Shown here piece by piece: positions 8,560-17,042 of a DNA stretch of 64,000 nucleotides. The notes under the pieces were generated by a model that was not told the DNA's origin, searched no databases, and was given only the letters and a program-made list of their open reading frames with translations. The DNA is taken from assembly GCA_025782575.1 (NCBI GenBank), contig JALGYY010000035.1:270670-334669 (forward strand), given 5' to 3'. The stretch is from a bacterium. Its GTDB lineage: Bacteria > Orphanbacterota > Orphanbacteria > Orphanbacterales > Orphanbacteraceae. Each line of letters opens with the position of its first letter. Within the stretch, counting starts at the first letter, position 1. The translations under genes and the position numbers were made by a program.

Positions 8560-10197
8560 GTGGGTGCTAAGGATCCCATACAACTGACCCGGATGGCATT
8601 TTCGCTGAATACATCTGAGAGTTTGAGACGTTACGCCGAGGGCGATCCGAAGCTTGGCCCCCTGTACGCTCACTTTCCAATCCCCGGGGGAACCGATAAG
8701 CCGCCCAAGGGGACCGTGCCCGGCCCGGTCTCTCCGGCAACCGTTCATGCGATCCGTGACCTGGCCGGTCGGACAGGCGCATCCGGATCATCGACGACCG
8801 TTCTCGACTACCTCGACTCTCCTGAGACGAGCTATGTACTCGCCGGTCAGCAGCCGGGCCTTTTCCTCGGTCCACCGTTCGCTCTCTACAAACTGCTGAG
8901 CGCGATCGATCTCGCCGGGCGCCTGTCCGGCGAGGAGGCCGGGGGCAAGAGGGTCATTCCACTTTTCTGGATCGCCTCTCACGATTCCGATCGCGAGGAG
9001 ATCGATCATATTGATCTCCCCGGCCCGGGCGGCGAGCCGAAACGGATGCGTTTTTCTTTCGAAACCGTTCCGCCCCGCCTCCAGGTAGGCGACCTCGTGG
9101 TCACTCCCGGCGGATGGAAGGGCTATCTGGACGACCTTGAAGATGTACTTCCCCCATCAAGCTTTCGCGGTCCCCTGCTCGAGAAATTCAAGGGTCTCGT
9201 TGTAGAAGATATTTCGCTCGCCGAGTTGTTCGCGCGAACGGTTCACGCGCTCCTGCCAGGTTCCGGTCTCGTTCTATTCGACGGGAGGGGCGCGGAAGTC
9301 GATCCGGCCGGAATGGCCATCATGGCGGAAGCTGTTCGCCGGCATGACGAGGTCGCGGACTCCCTCACGGCCGGGACAAAGCGAGTCGTGGACATACTCG
9401 GTTCGGCGCCTCTCGATACGCCGGAGGACCGCCCCCCTCTCTTCCTCGTCGACCATGGCGTTCGGGTCCCCCTCCGGCGGGAGGGAGGGCGATTCATCAC
9501 GCCGGACGGGACGGAATATGTGCCGGAAGATCTCGCGTTGAGCATCGAGGAGGGGAAGGTGCGTGTCACGCCGGCCGCGGCACTCAGGCCCATCGTGCAG
9601 GACAGCATGTTCCCGAATATCAGTACGATAGCCGGTCAATCCGAGCTCGTCTATCATGCCCAGCTCGGCCCTCTCTATGACCTGCTCGGTGTCTGCCGTC
9701 CTCCCCTTATTCCGCGAGCCAGCATGGCACTGCTGCACTTTCGTTCAGCGGACAAACTGGAGAAGCTCGGTCTTTCGCCCGAATCTCTCCTCGGCGGGCA
9801 GGCAGCCCACCCGGAAAGCGAGGTCCAGAAGGAGATCGATCGCTGCGCGGAAACGCTCGACCATGAATTCAGTGCGTTACTCCGGCTCATCGATTCGGAA
9901 ACACCCGGCGCGGTTCCTGAGGACGATCCGGCCCGAACACGGCTCCCGAAAGAGACGGTCCGCGCCATGGAGCGGCTTTCCCGGCTCGCCGATCAAGCGG
10001 GGGATAACAGGCGCAATTTGATTCACCGCGTAAAGCAGGAGCTCTTCCCGGGGGGAAGGCCTCAGGAAATGGTCACCTCGATTCTGTATCCACTTTGCCG
10101 ATACGGTGAAGCCCTGCTGCCCGCACTGCAAAGTGCGGTACATGCGGGCAATTCACTTCCCCAAATTCTGATAGTTGACCCGAGGAAAAACTCATGA
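8560..10197 (+). CDS. bshC: Bacillithiol biosynthesis cysteine-adding enzyme BshC
   Basis: BshC is thought to join cysteine to glucosaminyl-malate, the last step of bacillithiol synthesis. The 545-residue protein has the family patterns VLAGQQPGLFLGPPFALYKLLSAI (given here in part), FWIASHDSDREEIDH (family HDxxE region), a PSSFRGPLLEKF segment and a coiled-coil-rich C-terminal third ending before a SILYPLCRYG motif. The GTG at 8560 follows a GGTGAG-like site; an ATG at 8593 is a possible alternative. It overlaps bshA by 4 nt, which strongly supports the assignment. The deacetylase gene bshB is not seen. Confidence 0.92.
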   Translation: MGAKDPIQLTRMAFSLNTSESLRRYAEGDPKLGPLYAHFPIPGGTDKPPKGTVPGPVSPATVHAIRDLAGRTGASGSSTTVLDYLDSPETSYVLAGQQPGLFLGPPFALYKLLSAIDLAGRLSGEEAGGKRVIPLFWIASHDSDREEIDHIDLPGPGGEPKRMRFSFETVPPRLQVGDLVVTPGGWKGYLDDLEDVLPPSSFRGPLLEKFKGLVVEDISLAELFARTVHALLPGSGLVLFDGRGAEVDPAGMAIMAEAVRRHDEVADSLTAGTKRVVDILGSAPLDTPEDRPPLFLVDHGVRVPLRREGGRFITPDGTEYVPEDLALSIEEGKVRVTPAAALRPIVQDSMFPNISTIAGQSELVYHAQLGPLYDLLGVCRPPLIPRASMALLHFRSADKLEKLGLSPESLLGGQAAHPESEVQKEIDRCAETLDHEFSALLRLIDSETPGAVPEDDPARTRLPKETVRAMERLSRLADQAGDNRRNLIHRVKQELFPGGRPQEMVTSILYPLCRYGEALLPALQSAVHAGNSLPQILIVDPRKNS

Positions 10198-11321
10198 AAA
10201 TCGGTATGACATGCTACCCCAGTGCGGGCGGCTCCGGGGTGATCGCTACCGAGCTCGGCCACTCACTAGGACGCCGGGGTCACGATATTCACTTCATCAG
10301 TTACTCCAAACCGTTCCGGCTGGATGCGGAAGGGGACGGCATTCGATTCCATAAAGTGAAAACCGTGACCTACCCGCTGTTCAAGTATCCGCCCTATTCT
10401 CTGGCGCTATCAGTCCGCATGGCTGAAATCGCACGGAGGGAGAACCTCGACATTCTCCATGTGCACTATGCCATTCCTCACGCCACAAGCGCATTTCTGG
10501 CAAACCAGATTCTTGGTGAGGACCGCGTTAAAATCGTGACCACTCTTCACGGAACGGACATCACTCTCGTCGGAAGCGATGAGAGCTTTTTTGAAATCAC
10601 CCGATTCAGCATCGAACAGTCGGATGCCGTCACCGCCGTTTCCGATTTTCTGGCCGACGAGACCAAGAAGGTTCTCAAAGTAAAGCACAAGATCGATGTC
10701 ATTCCGAACTTCGTAGATGCCTCCCTTTTTAATGTGGACGCCGATCCGAATAAGCGAGAAGAGATGGGTCTGGATGACGGTCCGGTGCTGATCCACATCT
10801 CCAATTTCAGGAAAGTGAAGAACGTACAGGATCTGATCCGGCTTCTCGCCGCAATCGAAGAGCCGACAGGAGCCCAGCTCCTTCTACTGGGAGACGGCCC
10901 CGAGAGAGTCCCCTGCCGGATCCTTGCGGAAGAACTGGGCATTCAATCGCGGGTACATTTCCTGGGGAACAGGCTCGCCGTTCAAAACATCCTCCCGCTC
11001 GCCGACGTACTCCTGCTGCCGAGTACGGTGGAAAGTTTCGGTCTCGTGGCGCTTGAGGCGATGGCCTGCGGCGTACCTGTCGTGGGTTATGATGGCGGTG
11101 GCCTTCCCGAAGTCGTCCGTCACGGCGTGGACGGTCTGCTCGCACCTCTCGGCGACAGGGAAAGAATGATTGAAATGACGCGGGAGCTGTTACAGAATGA
11201 CTCTCGAAGAGCTGAAATGGCAACGAGTTCCAGAAAACGAGCGGTCGAGGCGTTTTCGTCCGACCGGATCACTGATCAATACGAGGCCCTTTATCGGAGG
11301 GTACTCGGCACCGGGGACTGA
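10194..11321 (+). CDS. bshA: N-acetyl-alpha-D-glucosaminyl L-malate synthase BshA
   Basis: BshA (GT4) makes GlcNAc-malate from UDP-GlcNAc and L-malate, the first bacillithiol step. The 375-residue protein begins MKIGMTCYPSAGGSGVIATE with the glycine-rich GSGV loop. It has HGTDITLVG, SDFLADET, and the C-terminal GT4 donor-site segment from STVESFGLVALEAMACGVPV to GLPEVV. It sits directly after bshC with an ATGA overlap, making a partial bacillithiol operon, and the Minf_1886-family gene follows 1 nt after its stop. Confidence 0.95.
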   Translation: MKIGMTCYPSAGGSGVIATELGHSLGRRGHDIHFISYSKPFRLDAEGDGIRFHKVKTVTYPLFKYPPYSLALSVRMAEIARRENLDILHVHYAIPHATSAFLANQILGEDRVKIVTTLHGTDITLVGSDESFFEITRFSIEQSDAVTAVSDFLADETKKVLKVKHKIDVIPNFVDASLFNVDADPNKREEMGLDDGPVLIHISNFRKVKNVQDLIRLLAAIEEPTGAQLLLLGDGPERVPCRILAEELGIQSRVHFLGNRLAVQNILPLADVLLLPSTVESFGLVALEAMACGVPVVGYDGGGLPEVVRHGVDGLLAPLGDRERMIEMTRELLQNDSRRAEMATSSRKRAVEAFSSDRITDQYEALYRRVLGTGD

Positions 11322-11322
11322 A

Positions 11323-11697
11323 ATGCAGGATCTTGCCGTGGAATCCAAGATCGACGAAATCGTAGAGGCTCACCCCCCCTATGATCGGGACGGATATCTC
11401 TTTCTTCTGGAAGCAATCGAGTTCACAGTAACCGAACTCGGCGAACGCCGGCATGTGAGTGGCCGCGAACTCCTCGACGGAATCCGCGAATATGGGATCA
11501 AGAAGTTCGGCCCCACCACGTGTCTCGTGTTCAAGCACTGGGGAATCACGGAAACTCTCGATTTCGGCCGTATGGTTTTCATTCTAGTGGAACACAAACT
11601 GCTTCGCAAAACGCCCGAAGACTCGCTTGAGGATTTTCGAAACGTCTACGACTTCAAGGAAGTATTCGAAGATCACTATGTCTGGACTTCGGAGTAA
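11323..11697 (+). CDS. Minf_1886-family conserved hypothetical protein
   Basis: A small 124-residue acidic protein whose second half (FGPTTCLVFKHWGI, DFGRMVFILVE, DSLEDFRNVYDFKEVF) matches the conserved-hypothetical family typified by Minf_1886 (TIGR04138). That family is found mainly in Verrucomicrobia/Planctomycetes and other uncultured Gram-negative phyla. Function is unknown. I chose the ATG at 11323, one base after the bshA stop; an in-frame extension to 11197 would run entirely inside bshA. No signal peptide or membrane segment is visible. Confidence 0.8.
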   Translation: MQDLAVESKIDEIVEAHPPYDRDGYLFLLEAIEFTVTELGERRHVSGRELLDGIREYGIKKFGPTTCLVFKHWGITETLDFGRMVFILVEHKLLRKTPEDSLEDFRNVYDFKEVFEDHYVWTSE

Positions 11698-11712
11698 GGA
11701 TTTGAGCGACCC

Positions 11713-12801
11713 GTGGGTGTTCTCGATCTCTACAGAAAGTATCAGCGTGTAACCGGTCAGGGCTTGGACGAAGAGCCGATCGCGTTTCATGAGAAGCTGA
11801 AAGATCCCCAGCGGGTCGCTGTTTTTCTATCGAGTGACAGTCGCATTCCCCCTCTTGTCATCCCCGCTCTTCGCCTGCTTCGGGAACAGCATCCGAAAAT
11901 CCGGATTCTTCTCGTGACCGGGGCGGGTAACGCCGCCGCCCTCCGACGTGCCGACGTGGCTGACAAGATACTCATCATCCAGGAACGGAAGGGCACGAAA
12001 CAGATCGGGGAGATTCGAAGGCTCGCCAAGGAGATCGGGAGGCATGATGCCAACCTTCTTCTCGTTTTCGATCCCCGGAGCGACTCGGTACTCGAGGCAT
12101 TGGGATGTGCCTGCCATATCCCACTCCGGGTCGGATTCGGTGAGGGGGAGAAATACCCTTTCTTGAATTTTCAGGTAGCCCCGCCGGCCGAAGGATCCTA
12201 TCTTGCCGACGCCCTTCTAAAAATGATCGGCTCTTTGACAGGGGAGTTCGTGGATTTTCTCGATGACCGTGTGCGACTCCGTGTTGCCGAACCGGATGCG
12301 AGAAAGGCCGAAAGGCTTCTTCACTTCTGGCAACCCCGTTCAGACAAACTGCTGTTCGCAATTCAGCCGGCCTGCGATTCCGGGCAGAAATCCCCTGACT
12401 TCGACAAGTTCGCCGTCGTGGCCAAGCTTCTGACACGTGCCTATGATTGCCGGACCATGATTCTCACACCTCCCGAGGAAAAGATGTGGGGGGAAGAACT
12501 GGAGCGGCGCCTGGCATCGATCGAACCATATCTCGCACCGACGGAGGATGCGGCTCACGCAGTGGCGTTTGCCTCCCGCGCCGACCTTCTTATCACGGCG
12601 AACACGCCCCTGTTTCACTATGCCGTATCGATCGGCGTTCCCACGATCGGTCTCTTCGCCGAGGAGACAGAGCCTTGGTGGACCCCCCCGGACGGAGTGC
12701 GAGCCACGATCCTTCCGCTTCACCGGGAGATTACTGAAGAGCGCTTTCTTGCCGCGGTCGACGAGGTGGGGGGGGAGGCCGGAGGGGAATCGTCGGCGTG
12801 A
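11713..12801 (+). CDS. Glycosyltransferase family 9-like protein (divergent heptosyltransferase fold)
   Basis: A 362-residue protein with the overall GT9/ADP-heptose:LPS heptosyltransferase pattern. There is an N-terminal Rossmann half with VAVFLSSDSRIPPLVIPALR. The C-terminal half contains ITANTPLFHYAVSIGVPTIG, which parallels the family NDSGPLHLAAALGxPTVA donor-site motif although the Asp-Ser is replaced. It is more divergent than the second GT9 gene at 14663, so acceptor and sugar are unknown. The start is GTG at 11713. It overlaps msbA by 4 nt, consistent with LPS core assembly. Confidence 0.75.
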   Translation: MGVLDLYRKYQRVTGQGLDEEPIAFHEKLKDPQRVAVFLSSDSRIPPLVIPALRLLREQHPKIRILLVTGAGNAAALRRADVADKILIIQERKGTKQIGEIRRLAKEIGRHDANLLLVFDPRSDSVLEALGCACHIPLRVGFGEGEKYPFLNFQVAPPAEGSYLADALLKMIGSLTGEFVDFLDDRVRLRVAEPDARKAERLLHFWQPRSDKLLFAIQPACDSGQKSPDFDKFAVVAKLLTRAYDCRTMILTPPEEKMWGEELERRLASIEPYLAPTEDAAHAVAFASRADLLITANTPLFHYAVSIGVPTIGLFAEETEPWWTPPDGVRATILPLHREITEERFLAAVDEVGGEAGGESSA

Positions 12802-14666
12802 ATGACCTCCGCCGCCTGCTGCAATATGTTAAGCCCTGGTGGCGTCAGCTCACCATTGGCATTCTCTGCACGATCCTGTTCGCCCTTTTCAGCGGAATCT
12901 CTCTCGGAATGATCGTTCCCTTCACGAAAGTGCTCTTCCAGTCCAGTACCGATATCACCGAAGTGGCCCTGACGGAGGCGGTCGAAGAAGTCGGCGAGAA
13001 TCAGTTTCCTACAATTACCAGATGGAAGGCCGCCGGCCGTCGGCTCTTTCTCAATCTCTTCGACGACGCAGATCCACGAATTGCCCTTTTTCGTATCTGC
13101 ATCGGCGTATTCGTCATTTTCCTGGTAAAGGGATTCTTCAACTACTACCGGCAGATCTTTATGACTACGGTGGAAGAACGGACGATCAAAGACATCCGTG
13201 ATGCACTATACAGGCACCTCGAAACATTGCCGCTCGCCTACTTCGAAAAGACAAGAACAGGGGTTCTCATATCACGAATCACGAATGATGTGCAGCTGGT
13301 GCGTGACATGGTGAGCAACCTCTTCACCTCGTTCACACAACACGCTTCACTCCTTATCATTTTTCTTGGCGTCGCCCTCGTTGTGAACTGGCAGCTCGCC
13401 CTGCTGTCATTCGTCGTCTTCCCTCTGATCGCCGCATTTACAGCCCGGATTTCGAAACGGCTCCGCGCGCACAGCACGCGATTCCAGGAGGACATGGGCC
13501 GGATCACGAGTACCCTTCAAGAGACAGTCGCCGGCATTCGCATCGTAAAAGCTTTCGGTATGGAGAATTTTGAAGCGGAAAAATTCCGCAGCGAAACAGA
13601 CAGCTATGTCCGTTCCTACATTCGCTTCAAGAAGACGTCGATTCTGGCCAGCCCGATCTCGGAACAACTCGGCGTGGTCGGGGCGATTCTGGTCCTCTGG
13701 TACGGGGGGAACAAAGTGCTCAGCGGGGAGGGTCTCGACCCGGAGGGCTTCTTTCTGTTCCTGGCTGCCGTACTCAACATGATGCAGCCCATACGAAAAC
13801 TCTCCCATGTGAATACCGTTACCCAGCAGGGCCTCGCCGCCGCACGCCGTATCTTTGAATTGCTCGACACGCCTACGGAACCGCTGTCGGAGGGGGGCCA
13901 CATACTGAAGGGGGTAGAGAAGGAGATCCGCTTCGAAGATGTGACCTTTCGGTACGACGATGCGGAGCCGGCGCTGTCTGATGTAAGTATCACCATCCCT
14001 CAGGGGGCCATGGTCGCACTTGTCGGACCGAGTGGCGCGGGAAAGTCGACTCTCGCCGATCTGGTCGCGCGTTTTCACGTGCCCACTGCCGGAACAATCT
14101 ACGTGGACGGAGTAGAACTCTCCACGATCGACGTTCCGTCTCTCCGGTCCCAGATGGGAATCGTGTCGCAGGAGATCATCCTCTTCAACGCGTCGATACG
14201 CGACAATATCGCCTATGGGCAGGAGGATCTTCCACTCGACACCATTCGCAAGGCGGCCCGTGCCGCCAATGCCGACGAATTCATAGGGGAGTTCCCCGAA
14301 GGCTACGCCACCGTCATCGGTGATCGAGGGATTCGACTTTCCGGCGGGGAGCGACAGCGCATCGCCATCGCTCGCGCCATACTGAAGGACCCCGCCATCC
14401 TCATTCTCGATGAAGCGACGTCTAGCCTCGATGCCGAGTCGGAGCGGCTCGTTCAATCGGCAATCGAGAACCTCGTACAGAACAGGACGACTCTTGTAAT
14501 CGCCCACAGGCTTTCTACCATCCTGCGGGCCGATCGCATCATCGTTCTCGATCATGGACGTGTGGTGCAGCAGGGAAATCATGACGAGCTTCTCGGGAAA
14601 GCAGGCCTTTATAGACGGCTTTTCGAAATGCAATTCGACAAGCAGGCGCCGGCGCTGAAACGATGA
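12798..14666 (+). CDS. msbA: Lipid A / oligosaccharide ABC exporter, MsbA-like
   Basis: A 622-residue half-transporter with a fused membrane and ATPase domain. About six transmembrane helices occupy residues 1-320. The nucleotide-binding domain carries Walker A GPSGAGKST, Q-loop region GIVSQE, signature LSGGERQR, Walker B ILILDEATSSLD and switch histidine IAHRLSTI. MsbA flips core-lipid A across the inner membrane; this role is inferred from the surrounding heptosyltransferase and gmhB genes. A hydrophilic insertion of about 60 residues follows the first helix. The start is GTG at 12798, overlapping the previous stop. Confidence 0.87.
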   Translation: MNDLRRLLQYVKPWWRQLTIGILCTILFALFSGISLGMIVPFTKVLFQSSTDITEVALTEAVEEVGENQFPTITRWKAAGRRLFLNLFDDADPRIALFRICIGVFVIFLVKGFFNYYRQIFMTTVEERTIKDIRDALYRHLETLPLAYFEKTRTGVLISRITNDVQLVRDMVSNLFTSFTQHASLLIIFLGVALVVNWQLALLSFVVFPLIAAFTARISKRLRAHSTRFQEDMGRITSTLQETVAGIRIVKAFGMENFEAEKFRSETDSYVRSYIRFKKTSILASPISEQLGVVGAILVLWYGGNKVLSGEGLDPEGFFLFLAAVLNMMQPIRKLSHVNTVTQQGLAAARRIFELLDTPTEPLSEGGHILKGVEKEIRFEDVTFRYDDAEPALSDVSITIPQGAMVALVGPSGAGKSTLADLVARFHVPTAGTIYVDGVELSTIDVPSLRSQMGIVSQEIILFNASIRDNIAYGQEDLPLDTIRKAARAANADEFIGEFPEGYATVIGDRGIRLSGGERQRIAIARAILKDPAILILDEATSSLDAESERLVQSAIENLVQNRTTLVIAHRLSTILRADRIIVLDHGRVVQQGNHDELLGKAGLYRRLFEMQFDKQAPALKR

Positions 14667-15673
14667 GCCGATCTCCTTCGGTCCTGATCATCCGATTCGG
14701 CAGGTTGGGAGATGTAGTTCTCACGGCATCCGCCACCCGCGCCGTCCGAACGGCATTGCCGGACCACAGAATCGACTACGTCACCCACGAAGCATACGCG
14801 GCTGTGGCCGCGCTTCTTCCCGGAGTGGACCGCGTGATCCCCGCCGAACCAGGTGGGGCGCTCGCATCGAGCCGCGCCACGCAGCGAGGGTTGGATCCTT
14901 CCTACGAGCTTCTTGTCGATCTTCACGGCAATATCAGGAGCAGAGCGCTAGGCGCGCTGACCCGGGCGGGGAAACGGGTTCGCTATCGCCGGGATTCGCT
15001 CAGGCGACGGATCCTTGTTCGATTCAAATGGGGCGCCGGAAAGGGCCTTCCCGTATGGAGACGATATCTGTCCGCCCTGGAGAGTGCAGGGATTCCGGTC
15101 TCCGCCGAAGCCCCGCGCATCGAACCACCGGATGGTCCGCCCGGCGGAGTGATCGCTCTGGCGCCCGGGGCCGGGAGAGAAACGAAGCGCTGGCCCGAAG
15201 AGCGATTCGCAGAGGTGATTCGTGAGATTCATTCCAGGTGGCGTCTCCCGATGGTATTGATCGGGAGTACCGGAGAGACGCAGCTCCTCGAGAGAATCGC
15301 CGCCGGTACTCCCACGGTTCCTGTTCGAGTCATGGCAGGCGACCCGATCCCCGAAGTCGCGTCTGTCCTTTGTAAATGTGCGTTGCTGATTACGAATGAC
15401 TCAGGGCTCCTTCATCTTTCGGAAGCGGTCGGCACACCTGTAATCGCGATCTTCGGACCGACGACGCCGGAACTCGGATTCGCCCCTTCCGATAAGAGAA
15501 GCGTTCTTCTCACGGAGAATCTGGAATGCAGCCCGTGCACTCTCCATGGTAGCGATCGATGCCCCGTGCCGGAACGGAACCACCAGTGCATGCGTGATCT
15601 GACCGTCCGAGCCGTATTGGCTGAACTGCCACGATTCCTCGATGGTGAAGGGGATCTGCGTGGGGTACAATGA
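14663..15673 (+). CDS. Glycosyltransferase family 9 (heptosyltransferase, WaaF-like)
   Basis: A 336-residue GT9 enzyme with the classical N terminus SVLIIRFGRLGDVVLT, the central APGAGRETKRWPEERF and the donor-binding LITNDSGLLHLSEAVGTPVI, then FGPTTPE. A cysteine-containing tail (LECSPCTLHGSDRCP, then C after NHQ) resembles that of WaaF/WaaC-type proteins. It probably adds ADP-heptose-derived sugar to the LPS inner core on the cytoplasmic side. It overlaps both msbA and gmhB by 4 nt, which fits heptose use. Confidence 0.88.
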   Translation: MSRSPSVLIIRFGRLGDVVLTASATRAVRTALPDHRIDYVTHEAYAAVAALLPGVDRVIPAEPGGALASSRATQRGLDPSYELLVDLHGNIRSRALGALTRAGKRVRYRRDSLRRRILVRFKWGAGKGLPVWRRYLSALESAGIPVSAEAPRIEPPDGPPGGVIALAPGAGRETKRWPEERFAEVIREIHSRWRLPMVLIGSTGETQLLERIAAGTPTVPVRVMAGDPIPEVASVLCKCALLITNDSGLLHLSEAVGTPVIAIFGPTTPELGFAPSDKRSVLLTENLECSPCTLHGSDRCPVPERNHQCMRDLTVRAVLAELPRFLDGEGDLRGVQ

Positions 15674-16296
15674 GCCGACTTCAAAAGAGTGAGGCTGAAT
15701 TGGCGGCAAAGAGAAAGGGAACACCGGCGGTCTTTCTTGACCGCGATGGAACGATCAACCGGCAGGTGGGGTATTGCAATCACCCGTCACGGCTCCGTCT
15801 CTATCGTTTCACCGCGGCAGCCATTCGAAAACTGAACAGGAAAAGGATCCCAGTGGTCGTGATTACCAATCAGTCGGGTGTGGGCCGGGGATATTTTCCC
15901 GAAAACGCCCTTCAAGAGACACATGAACGAATGACTGATCTTCTCGGCAAATCGCGCGCACGGATCGATGGCATCTATTACTGCCCCCACGCCCCTGCTG
16001 CAGGCGGAGAGGGATGCCGGTGCCGGAAGCCGGGAACCGGAATGATCCGAAAAGCGGCACGCGATCTGGGTCTCGATCTCCGCCGTTCATACGTAGTCGG
16101 AGATTCGCCTTCCGATATTCTGATGGGGAAACGAGCCGGTACAAGAACAGTGCTTGTCCTCACAGGATACGGGAGGGGAGAAAGGGACTTTCGCCGGGCG
16201 GGTTGGGAGGTGGAGCCCGATCATATTACGAGAAACCTGGGCACCGCAGTCGACTGGATCCTTGCCGACCGCGACAAGAGAGGAATCACCGAATGA
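15670..16296 (+). CDS. gmhB: D-glycero-D-manno-heptose-1,7-bisphosphate 7-phosphatase (HAD family)
   Basis: A 208-residue HAD phosphatase with nucleophile motif VFLDRDGTINR, motif II VVITNQSGVGRG, the zinc-binding loop CPHAPAAGGEGCRCRKPG typical of GmhB, and motif IV VVGDSPSDILMG. GmhB removes the 7-phosphate during ADP-heptose synthesis. An N-terminal extension of about 20 charged residues precedes the HAD core, so an internal start is possible, but the ATG at 15670 overlaps the previous stop. It is adjacent to the heptosyltransferase gene, consistent with LPS core synthesis. Confidence 0.85.
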   Translation: MSRLQKSEAELAAKRKGTPAVFLDRDGTINRQVGYCNHPSRLRLYRFTAAAIRKLNRKRIPVVVITNQSGVGRGYFPENALQETHERMTDLLGKSRARIDGIYYCPHAPAAGGEGCRCRKPGTGMIRKAARDLGLDLRRSYVVGDSPSDILMGKRAGTRTVLVLTGYGRGERDFRRAGWEVEPDHITRNLGTAVDWILADRDKRGITE

Positions 16297-17039
16297 AGCG
16301 AACCACCCCGGCAACGATTGCCGTGCTCTTTATTCTGACCGCCGGAATCCTGACCGGGTTTCCCACGGCGAAATTAGTCAGCGCCGCCCCGCCACCATTT
16401 CAGGTAGGTGAGCGATTCACATTTCGAATCCAGTACGGCATGATCCGAGCCGGAACCGCAGTGCTCGAGGTGAAGGAGGGGGGGGATGAAGGGACCTGGC
16501 TGATTTCGTCCACTGCCAGAACCAACTCATTCTTCGATGTCTTCTTTAAAGTTCGAGACCAGATTCTATCCTGGGTAAGCGCCGATGACCTCCGTTCGAT
16601 TCGATTCCACAAAAGACTGCGCGAGGGAAGCTACAAAAAGGACGAGTTCATCGAATTCGACTGGGATTCCGGTGTGGCCCGTTATGCCGACGGCACGGAA
16701 ATCCCCGTTACTCCTGATGTGCGGGACGTGCTGTCCGTCTTTTACCACGTGCGCACCCTTCGGTTGCCCATCGGCAAGGATATTCCGATTGAGTACCACT
16801 CGAGCAAGAAGAACTGGCCGGTCAGCATCAGAGTCGGCCGGGTGGAAAAGATAAAAGTACCGGCCGGCGAGTTTAACTGTTTCGTGATCGAGCCGGAATT
16901 GCAGAGCGTAGGTTTATTCAAACAGACCGGCCGAATGAGAGTGTGGATTACGGCGGATAAACGCCGGATGCCGGTCAAGCTGGAGAGCAAGGTTACTTTC
17001 GGCGCGTTTGAAGCCGTGCTGATCGACTATGAGGCCTGA
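16293..17039 (+). CDS. DUF3108-domain periplasmic protein
   Basis: A 248-residue secreted protein with a Sec-type signal: MKRTTPATIAVLF, then a hydrophobic core and an AAPPP region near residue 32. The mature part follows the DUF3108 pattern: PFQVGERFTFRIQYGMIRAG, FDVFFKVRDQILSWVS, KKDEFIEFDWD, RTLRLPIGKDIPI and an MRVWITADKRRMPVKLESK ending. Members are beta-rich envelope proteins of uncertain role. The ATG at 16293 overlaps the gmhB stop (ATGA), so a longer in-frame reading from 16014 inside gmhB was rejected. Confidence 0.85.
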   Translation: MKRTTPATIAVLFILTAGILTGFPTAKLVSAAPPPFQVGERFTFRIQYGMIRAGTAVLEVKEGGDEGTWLISSTARTNSFFDVFFKVRDQILSWVSADDLRSIRFHKRLREGSYKKDEFIEFDWDSGVARYADGTEIPVTPDVRDVLSVFYHVRTLRLPIGKDIPIEYHSSKKNWPVSIRVGRVEKIKVPAGEFNCFVIEPELQSVGLFKQTGRMRVWITADKRRMPVKLESKVTFGAFEAVLIDYEA

Positions 17040-17042
17040 GAA

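Noticed and set aside
13407-14633. A 408-codon open frame on the - strand across msbA
   Set aside because: It lies opposite a gene with all ABC transporter motifs; no hydrophobic pattern or start signal supports it.
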